64,000 nt of DNA from Nannochloropsis salina CCMP1776 (lineage: Eukaryota > Sar > Eustigmatophyceae > Eustigmatales > Monodopsidaceae). Positions 46,779-58,123 of this stretch are shown piece by piece (positions within the stretch are counted from its first letter, which is position 1; the number at the start of each line of letters is the position of its first letter). Under the pieces are notes generated by a model, which made no database searches, was not told the origin of the DNA, and worked only from the letters and a program-made list of their open reading frames with translations. Position numbers and translations under genes: made by a program. The stretch covers positions 69,071 through 133,070 of the forward strand of contig SDOX01000145.1 of the NCBI GenBank assembly GCA_004565275.1. The letters are read 5' to 3'.

Positions 46779-49017
46779 TCATTCTTTCATGTCAGTCGGA
46801 GGGGACAAGGCACACACGGGGGTCAGGCAAGACGACCCGGATTTCGATGCCCTCCGCCCTACATCTCCATCCTGTTCCACCAGTGTTGCATGCTTGCTCA
46901 AAATCTCTGGTATTTCCACCCCAAAAGGACGTACCGCCCTCAACATGGCCTGCGGTGCAGCCGCGTATGCCAACAGAAGGCCATAGTTTGTCGTGGCAAC
47001 CCCCCCGTCGGCACATTCTTCCATGCGGGCCCGCACCTTTTGCCTGTCGATCATGCAGCCGCCGCAATGGACCACTACATCGTACCTCCCGTCTTGCAAA
47101 GCCTGCCAAGGAAATTCTCGGCCGTAGGCGTGATGAATATGGAAATCAAGGTGTGGAAACGCCCTCCGAAGGGCCTGAGGTAGCTGCACCGTGCCAATAT
47201 CGTCACACGCCTCTGGGATCCGGACATGATTGCATGCCTCCGCTATCAACACCCTCGTCTCTTTCCCTCCTTTGGTCAGCCTTGCCTCCTCCTCCATCTC
47301 CACCAGCCGGGTCATGCCCTCCACAAAGGCCCCCAACCTTCCCCCGCTCATGTGCTGAATCATGACGATGCTAAAGGTGGTAATGTCCACCGGCATCTGA
47401 AGCTTAGTAAATGATTCGTCCCCGGCAAGAGGCGGCAAGGTCCAGGCGTGGACGACGTCGATAGCTTGAGAGTCGGTGACGACCAGGCTACCCGGAGGGA
47501 GGAGGGAGAGGAGGGAGAGGAACTTGGCTTTCTCCTCCCCGTAGGGTGATTGCTTGGAGGAGACGGAGGGGGAGGGCGAGGAAGGGGGAAAGGATCGGGC
47601 TTTGCTCAGGTTCATCCGGTGGGCGATCGTTGGGATGTAGTGGTGGAGGCAGAAGGCTTGGAGGAGGGCCTGAGGCCGCAGGAGGCGGGTGAGGGGGGTC
47701 TCGGCGTCCATGGGGATGTTGAGGAGGACGATTTTGTCGTGATGGTATTGGAGGGGGAGGAGGGGAGGTCCGGGGTCCTCGGTGGGCAAGGAGGGGGCGG
47801 AGGCAGGGCGGGAGGACGGGCGGAGGGAGCGTAGGAGGTGTAAGGCCAGGGCCTTCCCCGCGCCGGGGGCTGTGAAGTCCGCCGTGAAGGAAGGGAGGAG
47901 GACAAAAGGGGAGCCCTCCTGCTCGCCATCTGTCGTGAAGAAAGGGAGGTTCCTTCTGACCGGGGGGCTTGCACTGGCCGTGGACGGGCCGATCGGCCTC
48001 CCCCTCCTACCTTGTCCCCCTCCTCCTCCCTCTACTCTTTTTAACGAGGATGAATTTTGTCCCTTGACATCCCTCCGAATACATTCTACGATGGAATTAA
48101 TCAGTTCCCTCACCCAAGGTGAGCTAGCGCCTGCCTCACCCGTCCGTTCCTCCCCCCCCCCCCCAGACTCGTCCTTCCCTCCCGTGCCACCTCCTCCTCT
48201 CTCTCCTTCTTCAAGTTGAAGACGAGCATGGCGCGGCGTCCCCGGCGGTCCATGGCCTGCACGAGGGAGGAGAGGAGGGAAAGAGAGGAAGGATCCGCCT
48301 GACAGGCTGTGTACGGTGGCGTTGCCATTGCGCTTTCGGACATATCCACTCCTATCCCACCTCCTCCCTCATCTCGGCGCCGTCCTTCCCTTCCCGTTCC
48401 ATCATAAGGCCTTTGGGACGAGGAACTCGACAGGATCTTGGAGAAAGGATCAATCACCACCAAGGCCACGTCAATTTCCTTCAAGGCCTGGTAGGTCCGC
48501 TCTTTTTTCTTCTCTCCCAACGCCCCCACGTCATCGATACCCGCCGTGTCGAGGAGCTTCACGGGGCCCAGGCCATGCAGTTCCAAGAGTGCAGCTTTGA
48601 CGTCGGCAGTGGTGCCGGGAGTGGCATCGACAATAGAGGTGGCCTGCTGGGTGAGTGCATTCAAACACGTGCTCTTGCCCGCGTTCATTTCCCCCACCAA
48701 GCCAATGAGGAGGCGGTGCAGCCCCGTCGAGGGAGGCGCCTTGGCGGTAGCCGACGAAAAAGAAGAAGCAAGGAGCGAGAGACATGGAGTACGTAAACGT
48801 CTGAGAAAGGATGACGGGATGGAGAGGGGGGAAGGAGGGCAGCACGTGAGTGAGAGGGGTTACTTGTAATGTTGAGGGCCCGAGAGTTCTAAACGTTCAA
48901 GCCACCCTTCTCGAAGGTCAAAATATATGCCTGTCTACCTGACTGCCACAAGGCACACTTTAGGAATGCATGCTAGTTGTAACACGAACCGCACCTGAAC
49001 GCTGCACTGCGCGGCAT
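46779..49017 (-). CDS. hydF: [FeFe]-hydrogenase maturation GTPase HydF
   Basis: HydF is the scaffold GTPase that receives the 2Fe subcluster from HydE/HydG and passes it to HydA. Model: exon 1 49017-48995, exon 2 48800 to about 48120, exon 3 about 48113-46779; an intron or frame change near 48060-48150 is required but its exact ends are unclear. The Arg-rich start MPRSAAFRRLRTPCLSLLAS looks like a mitochondrial presequence. GTPase motifs: P-loop GEMNAGKST (44-52) and LLDTAG; the usual NKxD is replaced by a NLKK-like segment. The dimerisation and cluster domains show LVVTDSQAIDVV, ITTFSIVMI, EACNH and HCGGCMIDRQ; the three cysteines are those that hold the [4Fe-4S] cluster in characterised HydF. 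Low-complexity Ser/Gly/Arg inserts enlarge the protein. hydF and hydA are head to head. Confidence 0.92.
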
Positions 49018-49354
49018 TCTTCCTTTCTTTCGTGACGTTCTGAGCTTCAACTCAGCGCCAAAGGGCTTGTTCTGACCGCGATGCCTGTATTAACAAATGT
49101 CTTTCAAAGCCTTTGCGCTGCGTTGGCATGGCCCGTGTCCGTGCGGGCATTGCCTGTATTGCCGGCGGGGGTGGCATGGGTCGTGGGAAAGGAAGTTTAC
49201 ACGATGCCAGCAGGTTCAAAAGGATGTCGTGCATGTCGCTCGTTTCCAGGACCCTCGCTTGAATGTTCTACTTTCTTCTTTTTTCAAGGCCATATTCTGA
49301 CAAATATTCTGTCACCAACACATCCTACGGACACAAATGCAGATTTAGGGGGCT
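49018..49354. promoter_or_regulatory. Shared promoter region of hydF and hydA
   Basis: The start codons of hydF (-) and hydA (+) are 337 bp apart, so both promoters must lie here or within 5' introns. An open plus-strand frame begins at 49081 and runs over this region, but it is not in the hydA frame. No known anaerobic or copper-response element is recognisable by eye. Confidence 0.6.
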
Positions 49355-51847
49355 ATGCGCGGCCTGCGTCTCCCGAAGCGGGTTATTGCGCACCGTGGAA
49401 CCGGCACATCGTCTGCATTCGCTCCTGTCAACCTGGCGCGGCCCAGACTGTCATTCTTGCGCCCTCGCCCCACCGCAAGCTCTGCTTTTTCCGACCACGC
49501 ACCCACCCCAAAAAATGCCATCCCAAATTCCATTCCAGGGGTGCACGAGGAGCTTGTGAACGTGGAAGTCAATGGATGGAGTATCACCGTTCCAGCGTAC
49601 TCGACCTTATTGGAAGCCGCCCGGGCCGCAGGGGCCTTCGTGCCTACCTTGTGTGCACACCCTTCCATTCCTGCGCGCGCCACGTGCCGCATATGTTTAG
49701 TGGAGCTCGAGACCGACCACGGGGTGAAGGAGGTGGTGGGCCCCGCGTCGGCCACGGACGCGAGGAGAGTCACGAAGCTTGTGCCCGTCACAAAGTTGGT
49801 CCCTGCCTGCGTGACGCCTGTCAAGGAGGGTTGTCGCATCCACACGCATTCTCCCGACGTGCTGAGCAATGTACGCTTTGTGCTTCAGCTCCTACGGGCC
49901 AAGCATCCCAACACCTGTCAGACATGTGACGCCGATGGGAATTGCACTTTTCAAGACTTGTTGTATCGGTATCAGGTAATTTGATTCGCTATTTACCAGC
50001 CCTCCCATGGTATCGCGTGCACTTGTGAAAATACATGGATCATGCACTCTATGATCTGTGTCTCCACTCCTTTCGTGAGGCCGGCTCATTTAAAAACCAA
50101 CACGTGCCTCTCCCCCTCCTCCTGCGCCTCCTCCATCTTTCCCAGGTAGAAGACGTCGCTCCCCCCGGAGTCCGGCGCACCTTCACGCACCACCATGAAT
50201 GGGACGGCGGGGCCAGCATTGCCGCCGCTTCGGACAGTCAGGGCCCGATGCCTTCCGAGGAGGATCCTTTCAATGCCATTACGTTCGACCCGGACAAGTG
50301 CGTCAAATGCGGGCGATGCGTGGCGATCTGCCAGCGGATCCAAGGGGTGGGGGCGATCGGTTTCGTCGGGCGAGGGGTCGATGAGCATGTGTCGACCACG
50401 CGGGGGCTGCCGTTGGACCGGACCAAGTGTATCGAGTGCGGGCAGGTACGGGGGGGGGGGGGGGGACGTAGCACAGTAAGGGGATTTCCTGTGTGTTAAT
50501 GGCTGGTGTATTTCGGTGTGTCGTGGGATCTTCTCTCCAGGGACATGACCCGAGGGGAGCGTCCCGAAGGGGGCTTCGGAGCACGCGTCGTCCAGTTGCC
50601 CTCAGACCCGCGTACCTCTTCTCCTTTCCGCCCCCCTCCAGTGCGCCGCCGTCTGTCCCACGGGGGCCATGCGGGAGCGACACGAGCTCTTCCAGGTGAT
50701 AGACGCCTTGGAGGATCAAAGCCGGGTGAAAGTCGCGGCCGTGGCCCCCTCTGTACGCGTGGCAATGAGCGAGGAATTCGGCCTGCCGCCCGGGCGCGTC
50801 TCCATGGGGCAAATCGTCGCGGGCTTGAAACTCTTGGGCTTCGACTACGTCTTCGACACGAATTTCTCCGCAGACTTGACCATCATGGAGGAAGGCACGG
50901 AGCTCCTGTCGCGGCTGCGGAAAGACCCGGGGGCAGGGCCCCTTCCGATGTTCACCTCTTGTTGCCCGGGTTGGATCAACCTGGTCGAAAAAAACTACCC
51001 GGAGTTGATCCCTCACCTCTCCAGCTGCAAGTCACCGCAGGGGATGATGGGCGCTTTGATCAAGAATGTATGGGCCCCGCGCTTGGAGCGAGACCCGGCG
51101 GACGTGGTCTCGGTCAGCGTCATGCCGTGTACGGCGAAGAAAGGGGAAGCCCACCGCCCGGCCGACAGGGGGGCCACCTACTCATCCAAGATCGACGGTC
51201 CCGTGCCCAACAACGACTACGTCTTGACCACGCGGGAAATCGGGCGATTGTTTCGCCTGCGGAAAATAGCGCTGCCTGCCTTGGATGCGCAAGTGCCCGA
51301 TGACCCCTTGGGAGAGAGCACGGGTGCGGCGGTCCTTTTCGGCGCGACCGGCGGGGTGATGGAAGCGGCGTTAAGGACGGCTTATGAATTGGCCTCGGGG
51401 GGACAAGAACTCCCAAAGATGGAAATGAGCGACATTCGGGGATTGCAAGGGGTCAAATCCTCTCGGGTTTGCATCCCCAATCCGGATGGGAAAGGACCAG
51501 GGGCGGTGGTACGTGTTGGTGTCGTGCATGGGACCGCGGAGACACGGGCATTGTTGGAAAGAATGAAGCTGGGGGATCCAGCCGCTCAATTCGATTTTGT
51601 GGAGGTGATGGCTTGCCGGGGAGGCTGCATTGGGGGAGGTGGGCAGAGCAAGAGCGACGACGCCTTGGTCCTGCAGAAAAGGATGGCACACGTGTACAAT
51701 TTGGACGAGAAGAGCGAGCTGAGGAAAAGCCATGACAACCCCAGCATCCAGAAACTCTACGAAAGCGAACTGGGAAGACCGGGAAGTGCCCGGAGCCATG
51801 CATTGTTGCATACACATTACTCAGACCGGTCCGAGCAAACAACATGA
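49355..51847 (+). CDS. hydA: [FeFe]-hydrogenase with N-terminal iron-sulfur relay
   Basis: Reversible H2 production from protons and low-potential electrons. Exons 49355-49975, 50146-50445 and 50642-51847 (phase 0) give 708 residues. A basic leader of about 60 residues is mitochondrial in character, although it also contains SSAFAP, a plastid-like motif. Then a [2Fe-2S] domain (Cys100, 111, 114, 152), a His-ligated [4Fe-4S] site (His184, Cys188, 191, 197; NuoG-like), two ferredoxin-type [4Fe-4S] sites (CVKCGRCVAIC; CIECGQ spliced to CAAVCPTG), and the H-cluster domain: TSCCPGW (414-415), MPCTAKKGEA (Cys469) and MACRGGCIGGGGQ (Cys632, 636). All H-cluster ligands and the proton-relay Cys are present, so it should be active. 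The layout is that of clostridial CpI, unlike the short chlorophyte HydA. Confidence 0.96.
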
Positions 51848-52163
51848 TTCGAGCATAAGACCTCGGGAAAGAGACTGAACGATATGTTGCATCTGCTTTA
51901 TTGGGGCAAGGTTTTGAAAAGAATGAATGATTTAAAAAAACAAACTACGTAACAAACGGAATCTGCACGGGCCTTGGTGCAGAAAAAAACAAAGCTTTCA
52001 ATAAAGCACTTGGAGCAATTTTTCACGCTGTTCCATCACGTGTGCTTGTCATTCAATTCTGTGTCTGGTTATCTCTCCCAAATATCACCCCATTCTTCTG
52101 CACAATATTCCTCCTGATCTTCTCGTCTATATCAATGACACATGCCATCGCTACGACCATGCC
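51848..52163. other. Convergent 3' region of hydA and hydG
   Basis: Both genes end into this 316-bp AT-rich stretch. An AATAAA-like signal lies near 51999 on the plus strand. No coding frame. Confidence 0.5.
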
Positions 52164-55100
52164 TCAAAAATACAGGTCTCGCTTCCCCTCCAAAAGGTGC
52201 CGGCGTTTCCTGTCGTACGCACGCTTGGCGTTGTCGCTCATGAGCTGACTCTCTCGATGTATGACTTCTGCGCCTATCGCCTTGGTTTGAGGACTGGCAT
52301 AATCCTGGCAAGTGCGGGTGCCATGTGGAAGGAGAGGAACAATGATGAGGGAGGAAGTTAGCTGAAAGATAAGAGGATAGTCAAGACAATATTATGCGAC
52401 AAGGGTTTTGTGTCCGCCAATGAAATTTTACCCCTTCTCCTGAACAAAAGAGAAACACAAAGCAAAGTCATACCTCCATGTACTCCTGCAGACTGAGCAA
52501 AGCATTCGGCTGGCAAAAGTCCTGAATGCGTCCACTCTTTGCGATCTTCATAAATGCTGCCCCGGTGCGTCCCTTCCGATAACAAGCCGTGCAAAAGGAG
52601 GGGATGAATCCGTCGTGAAGCAGGTCTTTAATGACCGTATCAAGAGGACGATGATCCTAGAGAGCGGGGAAAGAATGAGACGTCGGGATGGGTAGGTTAG
52701 TCAACAGACACAGAGAGCAGGGCCACCTAGAGACATTAAAAACAGCCGGAAAAATGGAATGACAGTAGCCGAACTTGCATCCTGCTTCTTATATCCGATC
52801 CATACACGCACACCCCCAGTGCCGCACCTGTAAACAGAACTGTCCACGTCTCAATTTATATTCCTCCGTGTCTTCCTCCTCTTCCTTGTGCGATGCATCC
52901 AGAGTGGCAGGAGGAGGTAGTTGCGACTTGGCCGGCCGCCCTGCTATGTATCCGTTGCCGCTCGTGCCGGCGGTGTTGCTAATGAAGGGGGCGGCGTCGC
53001 AAGAGGTATCGCGGTGGTAAGCCCCCACGTCTGTGCGTGACCCGGCGCTGATTTGAGAGATGCCCAAGCGTAAAAGCTCCCGACGTATCTGAGCTGACTC
53101 CCGGGTGGATAGGATCATGCCTGCAGACAACCCGCGAAGGGTAGGAGGGAGGGGATGGAGGAAGGAAAGGGTCAAGAAAGTGAGCAGATCACAGCTGTCA
53201 TCAGCAATACGACCGTCCAGCTTGCAATCTTTCTAAAGATCCTTTTTACTCCCCCATTCCTCCACATAGAAGCCTTTCTTACCCGTGTAGGGGACCGCAC
53301 ACCGAATGACAGCTACCAGTTTCTTGAAATCGTCGTCGTGAACCGGCATGGGGATGTGCTCCGCTGCCGGGGCGTTCAGGGCCGGCTGCATGCGGGGGAT
53401 GGAGATAGTGTGGGGTCCCGTGCCGTAGGTGCGATCGAGGTGGTGGGCGTGCATGAGGAGGCCTAATACCTCGAAACGGTAGTCTAGTGGCAGAGGGAAG
53501 GAATGTGAAAGGCAGGGAGGAACAATGAGATCGCGCCGGGTCCTTTGTACGGGAGACAGAGAGACGTCGCAGAAGGATTCTGAGAGACGGAAAGGGTTGT
53601 GCGAAGGCACTCCCTTTCGTTACGACCCCGAAAAAAGAATAAAATGGAAGCGATTGATACATGGGAGAGAGCCTCCGGCCAAAAGAACGTGAGAAGTCCC
53701 TTCTACCTTCCTAAAGATAAATAGATTTGTGCCCCAACCCATTACAGACGTCGCGGAGCCAGATCCGTTCCCATCACCGGCCCCCTCCTTTCCTTACCGG
53801 CCAAGCCGAAGAGCGCCCCGATTCCCACGTCATCCAGGCCACCCAACTGCGCCCGATCCATGGTCAGGATCCTGGGCCGTGATGTGAGTTGGTGAGCGTA
53901 ATTCAGGACAAGAAGATCCCGCCAAGGACGACTTTCTCCGCGTCTCTTCTGTCTCACTTACGTATCCTCCCCTAGCTTATGGCGGCTGGCACGACTTACC
54001 TGTGATTGTAGTCGCTCTTTGGTCCACCGGGATGCATTTTCCGAAAAGTGTCACGGTGGTAGGTTTCCTGGAAGAGCGTGTAGGTACCTGTGGCAATGCC
54101 ATTTGAAATTTGTGGGCGCTTTTCTTAAATCGCCTCCAACGCAGGGATATGAACTCTCGTATGACACTCAAACACCAGCATGTGTGAAATAGGAAAATAA
54201 AATGACCACTAAAGAAGGGTACCAATGTATTGAGTAGCCTTGAGGCGTCGCATGTCGGAGACGGAGAGGGAGGGAATCTCCACGTTGATCCGACGAATCT
54301 CCCCACACGGATTAGGGGTCTTGACAGTGCCAACCTGAGATGACGAATCAGTGTCAAATGAGCGATAAACGGGGCTGAGACACGGTGAAAATCGCCTCCT
54401 CGATGGGGATGAGGCTGTGCGATACGGTCAATTTCAAACACGAAGGCTTGCAGGGACCTGTCTGCCGTCTGTTGGAAGCAGCAGCAGTCTTCCCCTCCCC
54501 TACTGACGCCTCCAATGATCTATCGGAAGTGTACGTACCACTTGGACTGCCTCGAGAAACCGGTCAAACGAATACTTGGGGTGCTCGCCGGTCAGAAGCA
54601 GCAATCGTTTGTGTCCGATCGCCTCCAAGGCTTCCACTTCTTGTCTGGGAGGGCAAGGGACAATCCTCGTGATTGATCTCTTTCTGACAAACCAACTTGA
54701 TCCTAGTCCCTACGCTACTTGTACGCCACTTATAACGTAATCCGGATCATCAACGTACAAACCTCAAACCACTGCCCTTCGCGCCGTCACACACCCAGGG
54801 CGCCATCTATGCCGATGTACCTTGCTGTCACACACGTAGAATCAGAATTATTCTTCTCCCAGACACAGTCACACATCGAAGCAATTGTCTCTAAAAGAGA
54901 CACGAGTCTTCAGGTATTTCTCCAGCAAACCTACCGCAACTCGTCCATGGTGAGCATGCTTCGCTGCATCTGCTTGTTGGCCCCACGGAAGGCACAGTAC
55001 TGGCACGTATTTACACACCAGTTGGCCAAGTAAACAGGCGCAAAGAGCACAATACGGTTGCCTGTTGAAAAAGACATGAAATAGGTCAGAAAATTCATCC

Positions 55101-55729
55101 GGAAAAAGCCTGCAACAATCTACCACAAGGACCGAATTTCCCCTAGCTTCTGCTTCAATCATGTGTTCTTAAGATCCTACCGTAGATCTGTTGCTTCACA
55201 TTCAAGGCAGCATCACACAAAAGCTGCATTATGTCTTTGTTCCCCGAATCGACGTTTAAGAGTGTAGCTGCCTCCTCCAGAGTGAGTCCTTGAACAAATT
55301 CATTCTGGGGCGGGTCTGCGGTAGGGTGCCCTGGGGGCATGGCCTGAAGCCGGGCCCTTTCTTGAGCAGCCACTAGAATAGCTTTGACGCATGCGGCATC
55401 TTTTGCCTGGTATTTGCACGCACAATGTTGGTGGGCATATGCGTCGTGAATTTGTTGGGGCATATACATATGGAGCGTCTTCCCGCAGTCGTCCTCCGTC
55501 TTCGACCCACCTTGTCTTTTGTCTCCTCCAATAAGCGATTGATCAGACCTTCGTTGATAATTTTGGCAGGGTCCTCATATTTATGGTGGTGTTCAGTCTC
55601 GATTGACCATTGAGCCAGCCAGCGTTGCTGGTGGTGTCTGGATGGCAACTTACCTCCCCGGGACGCCGCCGTCGGGGTCGTAAAGAGACTTCGAGGACAA
55701 AGCCGGCCAGACGCCCGCCACAGCATCAT
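52164..55729 (-). CDS. hydG: [FeFe]-hydrogenase maturation radical-SAM enzyme HydG
   Basis: HydG cleaves tyrosine to give the CO and cyanide ligands of the H-cluster. Eleven exons: 55729-55511, 55406-55181, 55061-54935, 54644-54539, 54334-54223, 54087-54000, 53871-53798, 53483-53283, 53120-52828, 52656-52474 and 52304-52164; all phases close and give 589 residues. The Arg-rich, acid-poor start (MMLWRASGRLCPRSLFTT) is a typical mitochondrial presequence. The SAM cluster motif CVNTCQYC lies at 164-171; LLLLTGEHPKYSFDRF and SAGSRTDVGAYH follow. The C-terminal auxiliary cluster motif C-x2-C-x22-C (504, 507, 530) is intact. An insert of about 50 residues rich in Ser and Glu sits after the SAGSRT motif. 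hydG and hydE are head to head. Identification is certain. Confidence 0.96.
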
Positions 55730-55916
55730 AAGAGGGACCGACACACGCTCAACTATCTTGATTGAGAGGCCGTAGGAAAGATGAGAGGGAAAACGCGTGG
55801 TTGTCTCGCTTGAAAGCGGAACAAACGCTTCTTGAATTGCGTTGTCTCTCCTTCTGCTTCAACTTTGTCAGGAAGAAGTGAACCAGGTCTTCAAAGTCAC
55901 TTTCGCATTCTCACGC
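55730..55916. promoter_or_regulatory. Bidirectional promoter of hydG and hydE
   Basis: Only 187 bp separate the two start codons, so transcription in both directions must start from this short stretch or close to it. That makes shared control of the two radical-SAM maturases likely. No defined element is visible. Confidence 0.7.
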
Positions 55917-58123
55917 ATGCAACAATCACTCACGCCAGGCAACGGCATGCTTGTACCCCGAGCACTGCATTATTTTCCTGCAAACGTGGTGGTGCTTTCG
56001 GTCTGTGGCAGCTGCCTAGGTTTCCATACCAAACAGATCCTTCGAGCCCGACGCTTTTGGACATGCTCCTGCCCTCGCGCCTTGCGCCGCCAACGATCAC
56101 TGTCAGTCACTGCACGCCATGCCAGCGACAAAGGCACTGCGAGAGGGGGTGCTGAGCCTCTTTGGTCACCCTTGAAGGACTTCCTTGGCCTCGATCGTTT
56201 GGACGCAGGACAAAAGCTGGACATCTCTAGGCGGCAGTTGACAGAACTCTTGACAACGAAAGACAGGACTTTAATCAAGTCCATGTACGCTGTGGCTGAG
56301 GCTGCGACGAGTACGTTCTTGCGATGTTCTATTTGTGTTTTTCAAATATGTACTGACATTTTCTTAAACCGGAAGGCGCAACCCGTAAGGATAGGATGAA
56401 AGCTCAGTACAGTCGAAGACTAGGCTAAAAGCCTTCATAATAGCACGTCCATGGGATCTATCCAAAAATTATCGCAGGCCTAAAAAATAAAATAATGGGT
56501 ATAAATCACATCGTTGTGAATCCATCACTTCCACATCTCTCTTTCCCACTTCCGTCCTATCTGTTCGCAGCGGCATATTTCGGCACCAAAGTGTACGCCC
56601 GAGGCATCGTCGAATTCAGCAATGTCTGCACCAAGGATTGCTTTTACTGCGGTATCCGCAAGCACACGGTAAGGGTCGGCCCTATCATGGAACAGGAGAG
56701 CCGGACGCATTGGAGACATGGGGATTGCAACCTGTCTAAAGCCCAGCGTTCCTCCCCCGATCCTCCCTCACGCTCTCCCTGGCCACGGATCACCCGCAGA
56801 AGGTACACCGCTACACGATGACAAAAGAGGAGATTTTGGCCTGTGCGGAATTTGCCTATTCTCAGGGAATGGGCACACTGATGCTGCAATCGGGAGAGCT
56901 GCCTTCCCCTGAGAGAATCAAGTGAGTACGACGGGAGCGGGTACCCGGTGGGACAAGGCCGGAGCGATGATGAGTAGGTCCAAGCGAGATTCTAGGCGTA
57001 AATCATACTGCCTTGACATGGGTTCCACCCCACCCACCCCAGCTTTATGTTAGATGTGGTGCGGGCCATACGACGGCGCACAATGGACCTGGCATGCGAG
57101 TCTCCCCCCTTTCCCTCAGCCGGCCCAAACCAGCGTGACTTTCCTTCCCAGCGCGGTCTCGCCGTCGCCCTCTCCTTGGGTGAGCTCCCGTCGTCAGTCT
57201 ACCAGGCCTTCTTGGAGGCAGGGGCCTCCCGCTACCTGTTGCGGATCGAAACCAGCAATCCTACTTTGTACACCAGGCTCCACCCTGCCTCCCACTCTTT
57301 CCAGGCACGTCGCAAATGCCTGGAAGAACTGCAGAGAATCGGCTTCCAAGTGGGGACGGGCGTGATGGTGGGGGTGCCGTTCCAGACCGTGGAGGACCAG
57401 GCCAACGATCTCCTTTTCTTCAAGGTATGTGCCACCCCCCCATCTTCCCCCCTTCCTCCAGCATACCGCTTGACGCTGCATCGCCCCTTCTTGCGCCCTC
57501 CCCCTCCCCCTCGTTCACAGGAACTCGACCCCGACATGATCGGACTCGGCCCGTACATAGTGCAGTCACAAACGCCGCTGGGCAAGCTCTGGCTGGAGGA
57601 GCACGGGGAGGAATCCGCAGCGAAACAGGAAGCAAACCGAGTGGCGCTCCTGGAGAGGACCACACGCATGTACGCCCTGGCCCGAATCATGCTGGGCAAC
57701 GTCAACATTGCCGCCACCACGGCACTGGAGGCCTTGGATCCGGAGGGGAGGGAGCTCGCGTTGCGGCGGGGGGCGAATGTGGTCATGCCCATCATCACGC
57801 CACAACGCTTGCGAGGTAGGCAGGGACCAAAGCCTTGTCAGTGGTGACGTATAGGATCTTACGACAAGTGCTCTGTGGCTCCATCCAGCCGCTAAGTTTT
57901 TGGAAACTTTTCTCGTGCTCACAGCCTCTCCTTCCCCCCTTGTACTTTACTTCCCCCCCCCTTAGGCCAGTATGAAATCTATGAAAACAAATCAGGCATC
58001 GATCAGGATGCATTGGATAGCACCGCGTGTCTGGAGCGGCGGGTGCGAATGGCGGGGAAGGAGTTGCTGCTGGATGGAGGCTGGCATGACCCACCCCATT
58101 TTGTGAGACCCTCTGTAGAATAG
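55917..58123 (+). CDS. hydE: [FeFe]-hydrogenase maturation radical-SAM enzyme HydE
   Basis: HydE acts with HydG in building the 2Fe subcluster, using an Fe(Cys)(CO)2CN unit to yield the dinuclear precursor in current models. Exons 55917-56310, 56571-56668, 56800-56921, 57043-57424, 57521-57815 and 57966-58123 give 482 residues. The radical-SAM motif CTKDCFYC (151-158) is followed by GIRKHT. Other HydE blocks are TLMLQSGE, ALSLGELPSSVYQAFLEAGA, YLLRIETSNPTLYTRLHP, GFQVGTGVMVGVPFQT, IGLGPYI and the final NVNIAATTALEAL with GANVVMP. The leader is longer than in the partners: a hydrophobic patch (VVVLSVCGSCLGF) and an Arg-rich segment (ILRARRFW; RALRRQRSL). This could be a bipartite plastid leader or a mitochondrial one. 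A 20-residue insert before GLAVALSLGE stays in frame. Confidence 0.95.

Noticed and set aside
48850-48940. Alternative 5' coding piece for hydF
   Set aside because: A short open stretch can be joined to exon 2, but it has an upstream in-frame stop and no Met; the exon at 48995-49017 gives a better splice and a Met.
49081-49929. Open plus-strand frame of 282 codons over the hydA 5' region
   Set aside because: It overlaps the hydA [2Fe-2S] domain in another frame and has no family similarity. Its first part could be a 5' exon, but no good donor joins it in phase to hydA.
55640-55670. Perfect GTAAGT donor inside hydG exon 1
   Set aside because: No acceptor in phase at a reasonable distance; the frame is open through it to the conserved IINEGLINRLLEET segment.
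57090-57155. Possible extra intron in hydE exon 4
   Set aside because: The 20-residue insert looks intron-like (pyrimidine-rich, ends CAG), but no GT donor sits at the right place and the frame is kept.
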